Assembly: GCA_910584655.1 (NCBI GenBank)
Contig: CAJUBJ010000001.1
Span: 248,001-312,000 of the forward strand
Source of the DNA: an uncultured Bacilli bacterium
Lineage (GTDB): Bacteria > Bacillota_I > Bacilli_A > RF39 > UBA660
Length of the DNA stretch: 64,000 bases
Direction: 5' to 3'
Under the pieces are notes generated by a model. That model searched no databases and was not told the DNA's origin. It saw only the letters and a list, made by a program, of their open reading frames with translations. The position numbers and the translations under genes were made by a program. This document shows positions 25,518 through 34,020 of the stretch, piece by piece (the first letter of the stretch is position 1; each line of letters opens with the position of its first letter).

Positions 25518-26771
25518 ATGAAAAATGTACACGAAATAGAAATAGAAGTAAAGGGAAGCGAATGGGAAAATATTTTAGATGCTACTTTTACTAAAAGAAA
25601 TAAAGAATTAGAAGTTGATGGATTTAGAAAAGGAAAATGTCCTAAAAATATCTATTTACAAAAATTTGGCATTGAATCTCTTTTTATGGATGCAGTAGAT
25701 ACAGCTGTTGGTAAAGCTTATACTGATGCTTTAAGAGAAAATAATTTAGTACCAGTTTGTGAACCAGGTATGGATGTTAAGGAAATTGATAAAGACCATG
25801 TTAAATTTAGCTTTACAATTATTACTAAACCTGAAGTTAAGTTAGGTAAATACAAAGATTTAGATGTTAAAAAAGATAAAGTTAAGGTTAGCAATGATGA
25901 AATTGATTCAGAAGTTGCAAGACTTTGCTCAAGATTTGCTGAAATCGTTGTTAAAGAAGAAGGTAAAGTTGAAGAAGGTAATACAGCTGTTATAGATTTC
26001 GAAGGATTTGTTGATGGAGAAGCTTTAGAAGGCGGAAATGGAGCAAATTATCCATTAGAAATTGGTTCTCATACATTTATTCCAGGATTTGAAGAAGGTA
26101 TTGTTGGTATGAGTGTTGGGGAAACTAAAGAATTAAATCTAAAATTCCCTGAAGAATATACTAAAGAATTAGCTGGTAAAGAAGTTAAATTTAATGTTAC
26201 TGTTAGAGAAATTAAAGAAAGAGTTTTACCTGAACTTAATAAAGAATTCTATGCTGATTTAGGCTACGATGATATTGAAACAGAAGAAGATTTTAGAAAA
26301 GAAGTAAAGAAAGCTATTGAAGAAAGAAAAAATGAAGAAGCTAAGAATAAATATCTTGACGATGTTTTAGAAGAAGCTGCTAAAAATATGGAAATCGAAC
26401 TTAATCCAGAGATAATTCATGATGAGGTTCATAGAATGATACATCAATTTGAAGATCAAATGAGAATGCAAGGTATTTCTTTAGACCAATATCTTCAATT
26501 TACAGGTGGATCTAGAGAAGATTTACATAAGCAAATGGAACCAGAAGCTGAAAAGAGAGTTAAATACCGCTATTTAATAGAAGAAGTTGCTGAAGCAGAA
26601 AATATTGAAATAGATGATAAAGCTGCTGAAGAAGAAGCAGAGAAAATGGCTGCTCAATATGCTGTAGAAAAAGATGAATTTTTAACTCATTTTGGTGGAT
26701 TAGAAGTTGTTAAATATGATATGAAGATGCGTAAGGCATTAGAAATCCTTGGTGGAGAGGAAGTTAAGTAA
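25518..26771 (+). CDS. tig: Trigger factor, ribosome-associated chaperone
   Basis: A 417-residue trigger factor, the peptidyl-prolyl isomerase and chaperone that binds nascent chains at the ribosome exit. The ribosome-binding signature is GFRKGKCP, the FKBP domain spans about residues 150-235 (NTAVIDFEGFVDGEALEGG, then GSHTFIPGFEEG), and the rest is the helical C-domain. The N-terminus is about 15-20 residues shorter than in Bacillus, but AGAGGGA before ATG 25518 and the promoter position argue that this is real. Confidence 0.94.
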   Translation: MKNVHEIEIEVKGSEWENILDATFTKRNKELEVDGFRKGKCPKNIYLQKFGIESLFMDAVDTAVGKAYTDALRENNLVPVCEPGMDVKEIDKDHVKFSFTIITKPEVKLGKYKDLDVKKDKVKVSNDEIDSEVARLCSRFAEIVVKEEGKVEEGNTAVIDFEGFVDGEALEGGNGANYPLEIGSHTFIPGFEEGIVGMSVGETKELNLKFPEEYTKELAGKEVKFNVTVREIKERVLPELNKEFYADLGYDDIETEEDFRKEVKKAIEERKNEEAKNKYLDDVLEEAAKNMEIELNPEIIHDEVHRMIHQFEDQMRMQGISLDQYLQFTGGSREDLHKQMEPEAEKRVKYRYLIEEVAEAENIEIDDKAAEEEAEKMAAQYAVEKDEFLTHFGGLEVVKYDMKMRKALEILGGEEVK

Positions 26772-26793
26772 TTGAATATTCAATTACTTTTTT
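26766..26793 (+). terminator. Terminator containing the tig stop
   Basis: A perfect 10-bp stem (AAGTAATTGA with TCAATTACTT), ATAT loop and T tract; the TAA is inside the left arm. Confidence 0.9.
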
Positions 26794-26809
26794 CTTTGTA
26801 GTATTTTTG

Positions 26810-26818
26810 TGTTATAAT
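26810..26818 (+). promoter_or_regulatory. Extended -10 promoter
   Basis: TGTTATAAT 17 bases behind the tig terminator; no convincing -35. Confidence 0.6.
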
Positions 26819-26848
26819 AATTATATTAATAATAGTAGGTGAATTTTT

Positions 26849-27934
26849 ATGGTTAAAAAGATAAAAAAAATAAAAATGGAAGAACCTGATATTGCTAGTG
26901 AAGAAGAAATCTTAGAGGTTCAGAGTGAAATAAATGAAGAATTATTAAATGAAAAAAAACTAAAAGAGAAAAACAAAAAAGAAAATGGAACATATTTGTT
27001 TTTTAGATTTTTCTTTAATAGATTAAAAGAGGATAAATTTTATTTGTGTTCTTTTATTGTTACTATAACTTTTTTTAGTATATTTTCCTTTAATAAATTA
27101 AAGGAGACTGAAGGATACTATGATAAAAAGAATGAAACTAAACAAACTGATAATTCTTTAGTTCCAACCATCAATACAGATTTAAATAATTCTAATGTGA
27201 CTAATAATAAAGAAAATGATGAGTTGAATATTGGAGATTATGTTGGTATTTATAGTAAAAGTGTTGAATTGCCAACGCCAATTAAACTTACTAATACATG
27301 TAATGTTACTAATTATAAGGTAGTTTATGAGATAAAAAAAGATAAAAATATCATAAAATATTTTTATAACGATTGTATAGGTACTATTAGAATTTGGAGT
27401 GATACATTAAAATATGTTTCTAATGGTGGAGCTAGGTATATAAGTGCAAATGAAATTAATTATTTGTTTTCTAATAGTAGTATGAAAGAAGTTGATGGTG
27501 ATACTTATAAATTAGATGAAGAAATAAAAAGTATTAAAGAAAATATTAAAGTTAAAGATAGAGTATATATTTATGATAATAATATTGTTTTTACAACTGA
27601 TGATGACTTGATATTAATAAAAAATGGAGTTATTAGTTATCAATTAACAAATAAATATAAATCTGAAGGTGGCGAGTTGAAGAAATTAGTTTATAAATCT
27701 AAGAATGAAAATGAATTTAGATTTATTGTATTTAGTACTAAAGAAAATAAAAGTTGCTATACTACAGAAGAACTTACTAAGAGTGATTTTAAAGATGAAG
27801 AGTTTTATAAAGTTTTTTCAATAAAATATGATAGTGAAAGTGGAACTTTTTTAGAAGAAAAAGAAATTGCAACAAGAAATAAAAGTGATGGGTGCGATAA
27901 ATTTAATGAGGATTTGAAAACTTTAATTGAATAA
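26849..27934 (+). CDS. Single-pass membrane protein, unknown
   Basis: A 361-residue protein. About 60 charged cytoplasmic residues precede one membrane segment (FYLCSFIVTITFFSIFSF), then an Asn/Thr-rich linker and an external beta-rich domain with cysteines that can pair (NTCNVTN with YNDCIGT; KSCYTTE with DGCDKF). No family recognised. It occupies the place between tig and lon where Bacillus has clpX and lonB. Its own promoter and terminator make it a single-gene unit. Confidence 0.55.
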   Translation: MVKKIKKIKMEEPDIASEEEILEVQSEINEELLNEKKLKEKNKKENGTYLFFRFFFNRLKEDKFYLCSFIVTITFFSIFSFNKLKETEGYYDKKNETKQTDNSLVPTINTDLNNSNVTNNKENDELNIGDYVGIYSKSVELPTPIKLTNTCNVTNYKVVYEIKKDKNIIKYFYNDCIGTIRIWSDTLKYVSNGGARYISANEINYLFSNSSMKEVDGDTYKLDEEIKSIKENIKVKDRVYIYDNNIVFTTDDDLILIKNGVISYQLTNKYKSEGGELKKLVYKSKNENEFRFIVFSTKENKSCYTTEELTKSDFKDEEFYKVFSIKYDSESGTFLEEKEIATRNKSDGCDKFNEDLKTLIE

Positions 27935-27996
27935 AAAAGTACTAAAATAACCAATAAATGGATTTTATAAAGAGTATAAAACTATTTTATAAAGTG

Positions 27997-28033
27997 AAAA
28001 AAAGAGTGAAAAAGTAAATTTCATTCTTTTTTT
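27997..28033 (+). terminator. Terminator before lon
   Basis: A 15-bp A/T-rich stem (left arm ending AGAGTGAAA, right arm starting TTTCATTCT, one G-U) and T tract, about 60 bases after the upstream stop. Confidence 0.75.
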
Positions 28034-28054
28034 GTAAAAAAAACGTAAAAAAGA

Positions 28055-28083
28055 TGGACAAAAAAAATGGAAATATATATAAT
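28055..28083 (+). promoter_or_regulatory. lon: Sigma-A promoter of lon
   Basis: TGGACA, 17 bases, TATAAT. Leader about 25 bases to ATG 28116. No good CtsR or CIRCE operator overlaps it. Confidence 0.75.
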
Positions 28084-28115
28084 AAGCATTAATGTGAATC
28101 TTGAGGAGGCGAGTC

Positions 28116-30434
28116 ATGAAAAATAATTTACCAGTAATGCTTCTTAAAAGGATTGTCCTTTTACCTTTTCAAGATGTTAGACTTGACTTGAATAATGATA
28201 TTAGTAGCAAAGTTATTGATTTGGCAATTAATAAACATAATGGTGAAATTTTAATTGTTTGTCCAACTGATTTATATGAAGAATCTCCGGATGTATCTGA
28301 TTTACCTGCAGTTGGAGTTGTGGGTAAAATAAAAAGTAAAATGGAATTACCTAATGGTAATTTAAGAATTGTTGTTTCAGGATTTAAAAGAGTAAAAATT
28401 ATTGAATATGTAAATGAGATAACAGATGGTGATATTTTAAAAGCACATACTATGGAAATTGAATTTCCTTTATTTGACGAAGTTGAAGAAACAACTCTAA
28501 AAAGAAAGATGTTAGAATTGTTAAATAATTATATTGAGTGCTCATCTTTAATTAGTAATAGTGTATTATCGAGCATAAAAGATATAAATGATATTAATAA
28601 GATAACTGATATTATTGTTTCGTTTATGCCGTTCTCAATTGAAAAAAAATTGTTATACATGCAAGAAATAAATCCGTTGCATAGAGCTAATGCTTTGGTA
28701 TATGATTTATCAATAGAACTTCAAGTTGCTCAGTTAGACTCTAAATTAGACGATGCTTTGAGAGAAGATTTTGAACGTAGTCAAAAAGAAGTTTTACTAA
28801 GAGAAAAAATAGAAGAAATAAAAAAAGAACTTGGTGAGACAGATTTAAAAGATGAATTGATTGGTGACTATTTAGAAAAGATTAATAATTTAAAGTGTGA
28901 TGGTAGATTAAAAAACAAATTAGTTAATGAAGTTAAGAAATTAGATTATACAAATGAGGCAAGCCCTGAAGTTAGTACTATTCGAAATTATTTAGATTTA
29001 GTATTAGATTTACCTTTTGGAATATATAGTGATGATGAAACGGATTTAGAAAAAATAAAAAATAGTTTAGATTCTACACATTTTGGACTAGAAAAAGTAA
29101 AAGATAGAGTTTTAGAATATATTGCAGTTAAAACAAGAAATAAAAACTTACGTAGTCCTATTATATGTTTAGTTGGTCCACCAGGTGTTGGTAAGACAAC
29201 TTTAGCAATGGGAATTGCTAATAGTTTAAAGAAAGAATTTTATAAAATTAGTGTAGGTGGACTTAATGATAGTGCTGAGTTGAATGGACATAGAAGAACT
29301 TATATCGGTTCTAGTTCAGGTAAAATAATACAAGCACTTAATAAGTGTGGAACAAGTAATCCATTAATTTTGATAGATGAAATAGATAAGATGGTTAAAG
29401 ACTATAAGGGAGATCCTGCTTCTGTACTTTTGGATATATTAGATCCAGAGCAGAATAACAGATTTATTGATAATTATGTTGAGGAACCTTTCGATTTATC
29501 GGAAGTAATGTTTATTTTGACGGCGAATTATGAAGAAGATATACCAGAAGCTTTATATGATAGATTAGAAATTATAGAGCTTTCAAGTTATACAGAATTT
29601 GAAAAATTAGATATTGCAAAAGAATATTTAATACCTAATATTTATAAAGAGCATTTTGTGTGTAGCAAGGAAATAAAATTTAGTAATGATGTCATTATGG
29701 AAATTATTAATAGATATACTAAAGAAGCTGGAGTTAGAGACTTACAAAGAAATTTAAGTGCAATTGTTAGAAAGATAGTAACTAAGTCTGTTAAAGAAGC
29801 TAATAGTCCAATTAAAACAACTGTCAAAAAGAGTGACTTACTTAAATATCTTGGCCCATATAAGTATGATTTAGGAAATGAAGCGATTACTAATCATGTT
29901 GGTTTGGTTAATGCTTTAGCATATACGCCAATGGGTGGAGTTGTGTTACCTGTTGAAGTTACAATGTACGATGGCAAGGGAGAGTTTAAAGTTACTGGAA
30001 TGCTTGGTCAATGTATGGATGAATCAGTAAGTGTTGCTTTTAGTTACATTAAAAGTAAGGCACAAGAATTTGGTATTGAAGAAACTTTATTGAATGAAAA
30101 AGATGTACATATTCATTTTTTGGAAGGAGCAGTAAAAAAGGATGGTCCTTCTGCTGGTGTAACTATTGCTAGTGCTCTTTTAAGTTTATTTTTAGAAAAA
30201 GAAGTACCAAAAGATGTTGCGATGACTGGTGAAGTTACATTACTTGGCGATGTTTTAAAAGTTGGTGGAATTAAGGAAAAAATAATTGGAGCATACAATG
30301 ATGGAATCAAGAAAATATTTGTTCCTTATACTAATTCTTGTGATTTGAATGAAGTACCAGATATAGTGAAAGAAAAAATAAAAATTATATTAGTTAAAAA
30401 TTATAAAGAGATATTTTCTTACTTGTTTAAGTAA
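28116..30434 (+). CDS. lon: ATP-dependent protease Lon
   Basis: A 772-residue LonA protease. N-terminal substrate domain (LPVMLLKRIVLLPFQDVRLD), AAA+ module with Walker A GPPGVGKTT and Walker B ILIDEIDK, and the C-terminal protease with the Ser-Lys dyad: Ser in KDGPSAGVT and Lys in GGIKEKIIGA. It degrades damaged and regulatory proteins in the cytoplasm. ATG 28116 follows GAGGAGG; TTG 28101 would overlap that site. A complex nested hairpin terminates it. Own promoter. Confidence 0.97.
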   Translation: MKNNLPVMLLKRIVLLPFQDVRLDLNNDISSKVIDLAINKHNGEILIVCPTDLYEESPDVSDLPAVGVVGKIKSKMELPNGNLRIVVSGFKRVKIIEYVNEITDGDILKAHTMEIEFPLFDEVEETTLKRKMLELLNNYIECSSLISNSVLSSIKDINDINKITDIIVSFMPFSIEKKLLYMQEINPLHRANALVYDLSIELQVAQLDSKLDDALREDFERSQKEVLLREKIEEIKKELGETDLKDELIGDYLEKINNLKCDGRLKNKLVNEVKKLDYTNEASPEVSTIRNYLDLVLDLPFGIYSDDETDLEKIKNSLDSTHFGLEKVKDRVLEYIAVKTRNKNLRSPIICLVGPPGVGKTTLAMGIANSLKKEFYKISVGGLNDSAELNGHRRTYIGSSSGKIIQALNKCGTSNPLILIDEIDKMVKDYKGDPASVLLDILDPEQNNRFIDNYVEEPFDLSEVMFILTANYEEDIPEALYDRLEIIELSSYTEFEKLDIAKEYLIPNIYKEHFVCSKEIKFSNDVIMEIINRYTKEAGVRDLQRNLSAIVRKIVTKSVKEANSPIKTTVKKSDLLKYLGPYKYDLGNEAITNHVGLVNALAYTPMGGVVLPVEVTMYDGKGEFKVTGMLGQCMDESVSVAFSYIKSKAQEFGIEETLLNEKDVHIHFLEGAVKKDGPSAGVTIASALLSLFLEKEVPKDVAMTGEVTLLGDVLKVGGIKEKIIGAYNDGIKKIFVPYTNSCDLNEVPDIVKEKIKIILVKNYKEIFSYLFK

Positions 30435-30450
30435 TTAAATATCTTTTTTT
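30405..30450 (+). terminator. Terminator with nested hairpin at the end of lon
   Basis: Outer stem AGATATTT with AAATATCT and an inner perfect stem TTACTT-GTTT-AAGTAA containing the lon stop, then a T run. Confidence 0.8.
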
Positions 30451-30451
30451 T

Positions 30452-30459
30452 CATATTCT
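30452..30459 (+). promoter_or_regulatory. Possible sigma-E-type -10 for spoVID
   Basis: CATATTCT resembles the CATAnnnT -10 of mother-cell sigma factors, and lies between the lon terminator and the SD of the spoVID-like gene. No matching -35 is evident, so this is weak. Confidence 0.25.
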
Positions 30460-30477
30460 TAATTAGGAGGAATATTA

Positions 30478-31425
30478 ATGAGACAAATTATACCTTTTTG
30501 TAAAGATATTGTTTTTAAGACGAATATTGCTAGTATTACTAGTATTTCTTTAGAGCATGAAGAAAAACTTATAGATGAGGAGGTTAGTGGTGATTTTATA
30601 GTTTTTGGAGATTATAAAATACATAATGATACAACAGAAAAAGAACTTTTTAAATATAGATTACCTTTTACTGCTTTAATACCAGATAATATTATTCCTG
30701 AATCTGTTGATGTAGATGTTGAAAATTTTACATATGAACAGATTGAGGAGGATGTTTTAAAAGTTAACATTGATTTTAGTGTTAGTGGAGAAGAAATGGA
30801 AGAAGTAAAAACTGTTAATGAAAGATATGAAGATGTGCTAGAAGGAGAAGGTGTCCAACTAAGTGAAGATGTTATTAAAGAATTAAATAATGAAATAGAT
30901 CAATTTGTTGAAAAAAGAAAGTTGGAAGAAAAAAAAGATGATATTGATATAATAGAATCGATTTCTGTGGATTCTAATATTGATAATGAAAATGATTTGA
31001 AGGAAGAAAGTGTTAGTGAGGTAGAAGAAAATGATGTTAAAGAACTAAAAGAAAAAGTAATTATTAATGATGATGAAAATGTTGAGTTAAATCGTATTCA
31101 AAATGTTATAGAAAAAGATGATGAAGATGATAGAAAATTAGAAAAAGATGATATGGAAGTTTATGACGAAAGACCAATGATAGTTGATATTTCTAAAAGT
31201 GAAGAGTCTGTAAAAGAGGAGATAGAAAAAGTGGATCAAACAGAAATAAAAGAAGTTGTTAGTGAGTATGTAACTTATCATATACATATAATAAATGATA
31301 ATGAAACGGTAGATGGAATTTTGAAAAAATATGGAAGTAATATGGAAATAATTAAAGAATATAATGATATAAGTAATATTAAAGTAGGAGATAAGATAAT
31401 TATTCCAGAATATATTGATGAATAG
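30478..31425 (+). CDS. spoVID: SpoVID-like spore coat morphogenetic protein
   Basis: A 315-residue protein with the SpoVID architecture. The N-terminal 105 residues form the beta-rich SpoVID N-domain (SISLEHEEKLIDEEVSGDF, ELFKYRLPFTALIP), then a long acidic, low-complexity Glu/Asp/Lys linker, and a C-terminal LysM domain (about the last 50 residues, YHIHIINDNETVDGILKKYG). SpoVID controls encasement of the developing spore by coat proteins. The next gene matches ysxE, the same neighbour as in Bacillus, which strongly supports the call. AGGAGG at 30465 fixes the start. Confidence 0.85.
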   Translation: MRQIIPFCKDIVFKTNIASITSISLEHEEKLIDEEVSGDFIVFGDYKIHNDTTEKELFKYRLPFTALIPDNIIPESVDVDVENFTYEQIEEDVLKVNIDFSVSGEEMEEVKTVNERYEDVLEGEGVQLSEDVIKELNNEIDQFVEKRKLEEKKDDIDIIESISVDSNIDNENDLKEESVSEVEENDVKELKEKVIINDDENVELNRIQNVIEKDDEDDRKLEKDDMEVYDERPMIVDISKSEESVKEEIEKVDQTEIKEVVSEYVTYHIHIINDNETVDGILKKYGSNMEIIKEYNDISNIKVGDKIIIPEYIDE

Positions 31426-32293
31426 AAGTTTAGAAGTATTTAATAAAATATATAAACCTTATAAGATTACACGAAAAAATAATGTTTATATATTAAATAC
31501 TATGGAGGGTAATTTTGTTATTAAGTTAAATCCTAAAATAAATTATAGTGAATTATATAATTACTTATATAGTAGAAATTTTTCATATGTACCTGAAATA
31601 TCTAAAGATAGTAGAGATGATATGCTTGTTTTAGAATATCAAGAAGATTTAAGTTTAAATAATAATCAAAAAGCAATGGACTTGATAAAGTTGGTTGCTT
31701 TATTACATAGTAAAACAAGTTACTTTAAAAATGTAACTAACGATACATATAAAGAAATATATGATAATATTAAACAAAATTTAAATTATTTAAATACTAT
31801 GTACGATGGAATGTTTATGGAATATATACAGGAAGAATATATTGTACCTAGTCATTATCTTTTTTTAAGGAATTATAGTTTGATATATAATGCCATTAAT
31901 TATTGTTATACAAAGTTAGATGAATGGTATGAAAAGATAAAAGATAAAAATCGCCAACGAGTTGCTTTATTACATAATAATTTAGAATTAGATCATTTAT
32001 TAAAAAATAAAAATGATTATTTGGTTAGTTGGGATGATTATACTTTTGATACTCCTGTTCTTGATTTGTATAAATTTTATCAGAAAGAATGGGAGAATGT
32101 TGAGTTTGGAGAAATATTTAATGATTATAATAGTAATTTTCAATTACTTGATGAAGAAAAGATGTTACTTGATATAGTTATAAGTATTCCATTAAATATT
32201 GATTTTACTTCGAAGGAATATCAAAATTGTCGAAATGTTAGGAAGCTAATAGATTATTTAAGCAAATCGAGCAAAATTGTTTTACAAAATTAA
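31418..32293 (+). CDS. ysxE: YsxE/CotS-family spore coat kinase-like protein
   Basis: A 291-residue protein of the CotS/YsxE aminoglycoside-phosphotransferase-like family. The kinase-like fold is visible as an N-lobe (GNFVIKLNPK), a catalytic-loop equivalent (ALLHNNLELDHLL, compare HGDLHxxN) and an Asp-containing strand (VSWDDYTFDTPVLDLYKF) in place of IDFD. The catalytic Asp is replaced, so it may be a pseudokinase. It overlaps spoVID by eight bases in the conserved spoVID-ysxE order. Expected place: spore coat. Confidence 0.8.
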   Translation: MNRSLEVFNKIYKPYKITRKNNVYILNTMEGNFVIKLNPKINYSELYNYLYSRNFSYVPEISKDSRDDMLVLEYQEDLSLNNNQKAMDLIKLVALLHSKTSYFKNVTNDTYKEIYDNIKQNLNYLNTMYDGMFMEYIQEEYIVPSHYLFLRNYSLIYNAINYCYTKLDEWYEKIKDKNRQRVALLHNNLELDHLLKNKNDYLVSWDDYTFDTPVLDLYKFYQKEWENVEFGEIFNDYNSNFQLLDEEKMLLDIVISIPLNIDFTSKEYQNCRNVRKLIDYLSKSSKIVLQN

Positions 32294-32463
32294 TATGGCC
32301 ATAATAATTTAAATAGTAGAAAAAATAATAAAAAACATTCTATTAATAAAATAACTATGTTGAAACGTAGTGGTAGTATTAAAGTAATTATTACTTGATA
32401 AAAAATTAAAATACATAAGCAAAAAATTAATAGAAGAGTAAAAAAAGGATTTTTACGACACAT
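32290..32463 (-). CDS. 57-residue hydrophobic membrane peptide
   Basis: An open frame read from the reverse strand: MCRKNPFFTLLLIFCLCILI opening, ending KLLWPY. It is almost wholly hydrophobic, with two possible membrane segments and an N-terminal positive cluster. Support: ATG preceded by AGGTGAT at 32467-32473 and by TATAAT at 32474-32479 on the same strand, the SD/spacing style used elsewhere in the window. Its stop overlaps the last four bases of ysxE. Too small for a family call; it could be a spurious AT-rich frame. Confidence 0.4.
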   Translation of the reverse strand: MCRKNPFFTLLLIFCLCILIFYQVIITLILPLRFNIVILLIECFLLFFLLFKLLWPY

Positions 32464-32488
32464 AATATCACCTATTATAAAATATGTT

Positions 32489-32514
32489 AAAAGAAACTAA
32501 GTGTTTCTTTTTTT
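32489..32514 (+). terminator. Terminator downstream of ysxE
   Basis: A 9-bp stem (AAAAGAAAC with GTTTCTTTT) and T-rich tail, nearly 200 bases after ysxE; it would end read-through from ysxE. Confidence 0.65.
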
Positions 32515-32594
32515 CTTTATTTAAAATATTAAGTACTTTAAAAGATAAATTATTTATGTTATATTTATATAGAGTAGAATATATGGTGATAGTA

Positions 32595-33521
32595 ATGAGT
32601 AATAGAATTTATATAACTTTATTTTGTGTTTTAACACTGTCATTGGTTCTTTTAGGTTTTTCTTTTGCTAAAGAATCTGGTACTAGTGATGTTGCTTTAC
32701 TAGATGATAAAAGTAGTGAAAGTTTTAGAGTTATTTATTCTGATTCACAAAATATAAATGTAAAAGAAGATAATGAATTTGATGTAGGAATTATTAATAA
32801 AAGTGATTTGCTTTGTAGTTATTCTTTAGTATTAAAGGAAAATAGCGCTTTTAACTATGATGAAGTTTATTATATGATTAATGATATGCCTGAGCAGAAA
32901 GTGAAAGATGGAGTAATATATCTTGGAGAAATTTCACCATATGGTCAAGATGGTGATTATAAAAAATACAATGTTAAAATTATTAATAGAGAAGATGTAG
33001 AATTAGAATTTTCATTAGATGTGGTAAGTAATAAAAAAAATACTATTTCTAATATAGTACAAAGAAGTAACAGTGTTTATGTAGATGACAATGGTGATTT
33101 TCATTATTATGGTAAGGAAGTAAATAATTATATTAGATATAATGATATGCTATATAGAATAGTTGGGGTATTTGATGGTGAAGTACGTATAATTAGCGAT
33201 GCAGTTTCTCTAGGAATTTATGATAATAGTTTAGGTAATTACTTGAGTTTAGATGATTTCTTAAGTAGTTATGATAAAAATGAAAAGTTAAATTTAGATA
33301 GTGTTAATAAATATGAGGGATGGTTGCTAGAAGACAAGGAATATTGGTTAAGCGATTTAGATGAAGGAAATGCTTATTATACTAACGTAGATATTGGTGT
33401 TAATACATCAAATAAAAATGTTAATTTATATTTAAGATATGTTTATGATATTTTAGATGGTATTTATATTGGGGGAGATGGCACTATAAATAATCCTTAT
33501 GAGGTGTCTTATGGAAGTTAG
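32595..33521 (+). CDS. Exported surface protein with shared C-terminal domain
   Basis: A 308-residue protein beginning with a signal or anchor segment (IYITLFCVLTLSLVLLGFSF). Residues about 40-140 look like a beta-sandwich; the C-terminal half starts NYIRYNDMLYRIVGVFDGEV and ends GDGTINNPYEVS. The same block, in the same order, occurs in the protein at 36866 (NYVKIKDMLFRIVRINGDGT to GEGTLNNPYTIK). ATG 32595 follows GGTGAT; the frame is open to 32484 but those starts lie in the leader. TGTTATATT at 32557 is a possible -10. The downstream gene overlaps by 11 bases. Function unknown. Confidence 0.6.
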   Translation: MSNRIYITLFCVLTLSLVLLGFSFAKESGTSDVALLDDKSSESFRVIYSDSQNINVKEDNEFDVGIINKSDLLCSYSLVLKENSAFNYDEVYYMINDMPEQKVKDGVIYLGEISPYGQDGDYKKYNVKIINREDVELEFSLDVVSNKKNTISNIVQRSNSVYVDDNGDFHYYGKEVNNYIRYNDMLYRIVGVFDGEVRIISDAVSLGIYDNSLGNYLSLDDFLSSYDKNEKLNLDSVNKYEGWLLEDKEYWLSDLDEGNAYYTNVDIGVNTSNKNVNLYLRYVYDILDGIYIGGDGTINNPYEVSYGS

Positions 33522-34020
33522 TAAACAATTAAAAAAACAAATAGTAATTGAAGTTATTGCGTTACTATTTTTAGTTGCTGTAATAATTTATGCTTTTTTT
33601 GCTATAGATAAAGCACAAGAAAATAAAGTTTCTAGTATTGATGGTATGGTAGTTGTAGTAGATGATACAAAGAATAAAAAGATTGAAGTTTTAAGTGATG
33701 GAGCAGGTCTTGAAACGGAAGGAACAACTTATACTATAACAAATAATAATAAAAAAACGATTAATTATAAGTTGGTTGTTGTTCCAAATGAACATGATGA
33801 AAATATTTTGAATCAAATAAGAATAAGTACAGATGATTTGTATATTGAAAACTTAACTGATTTAGAAAGATATAATGGTGGTTATGTAATAAATACTCAT
33901 ACATTAGAATCTGGTTATACTAAAATTCATTTAATTAAATTTTGGTATAAGTTAGAAGCTAAGGATGTGAAACTTGTTGATAATATTAAGTTTGAATATA
34001 AGTTGATTAGAGAAGATTGA
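33511..34020 (+). CDS. Anchored beta-sandwich protein, unknown
   Basis: A 169-residue protein with one N-terminal membrane segment (IVIEVIALLFLVAVIIYAFF) and an external domain of about 130 residues rich in beta strands (TYTITNNNKKTINYKLVVVP). That strand pattern resembles the first domain of the upstream protein (INKSDLLCSYSLVLKE), so the two may be related or interact. GAGGTG at 33501 selects ATG 33511 and overlaps the end of the preceding gene. It converges on ylbJ with a 14-base overlap. Confidence 0.6.
   Translation: MEVSKQLKKQIVIEVIALLFLVAVIIYAFFAIDKAQENKVSSIDGMVVVVDDTKNKKIEVLSDGAGLETEGTTYTITNNNKKTINYKLVVVPNEHDENILNQIRISTDDLYIENLTDLERYNGGYVINTHTLESGYTKIHLIKFWYKLEAKDVKLVDNIKFEYKLIRED

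Noticed and set aside
28040..28090. Possible CtsR operator over the lon promoter
   Set aside because: GGACAAA and a second A/G-rich heptad are present, but the second heptad differs at several places from GGTCAAA, so the match is no better than expected in A-rich DNA.
32294..32594. Riboswitch or T-box leader before the exported-protein genes
   Set aside because: No conserved helices or T-box element are seen; the stretch is explained by a small reverse frame and one terminator.
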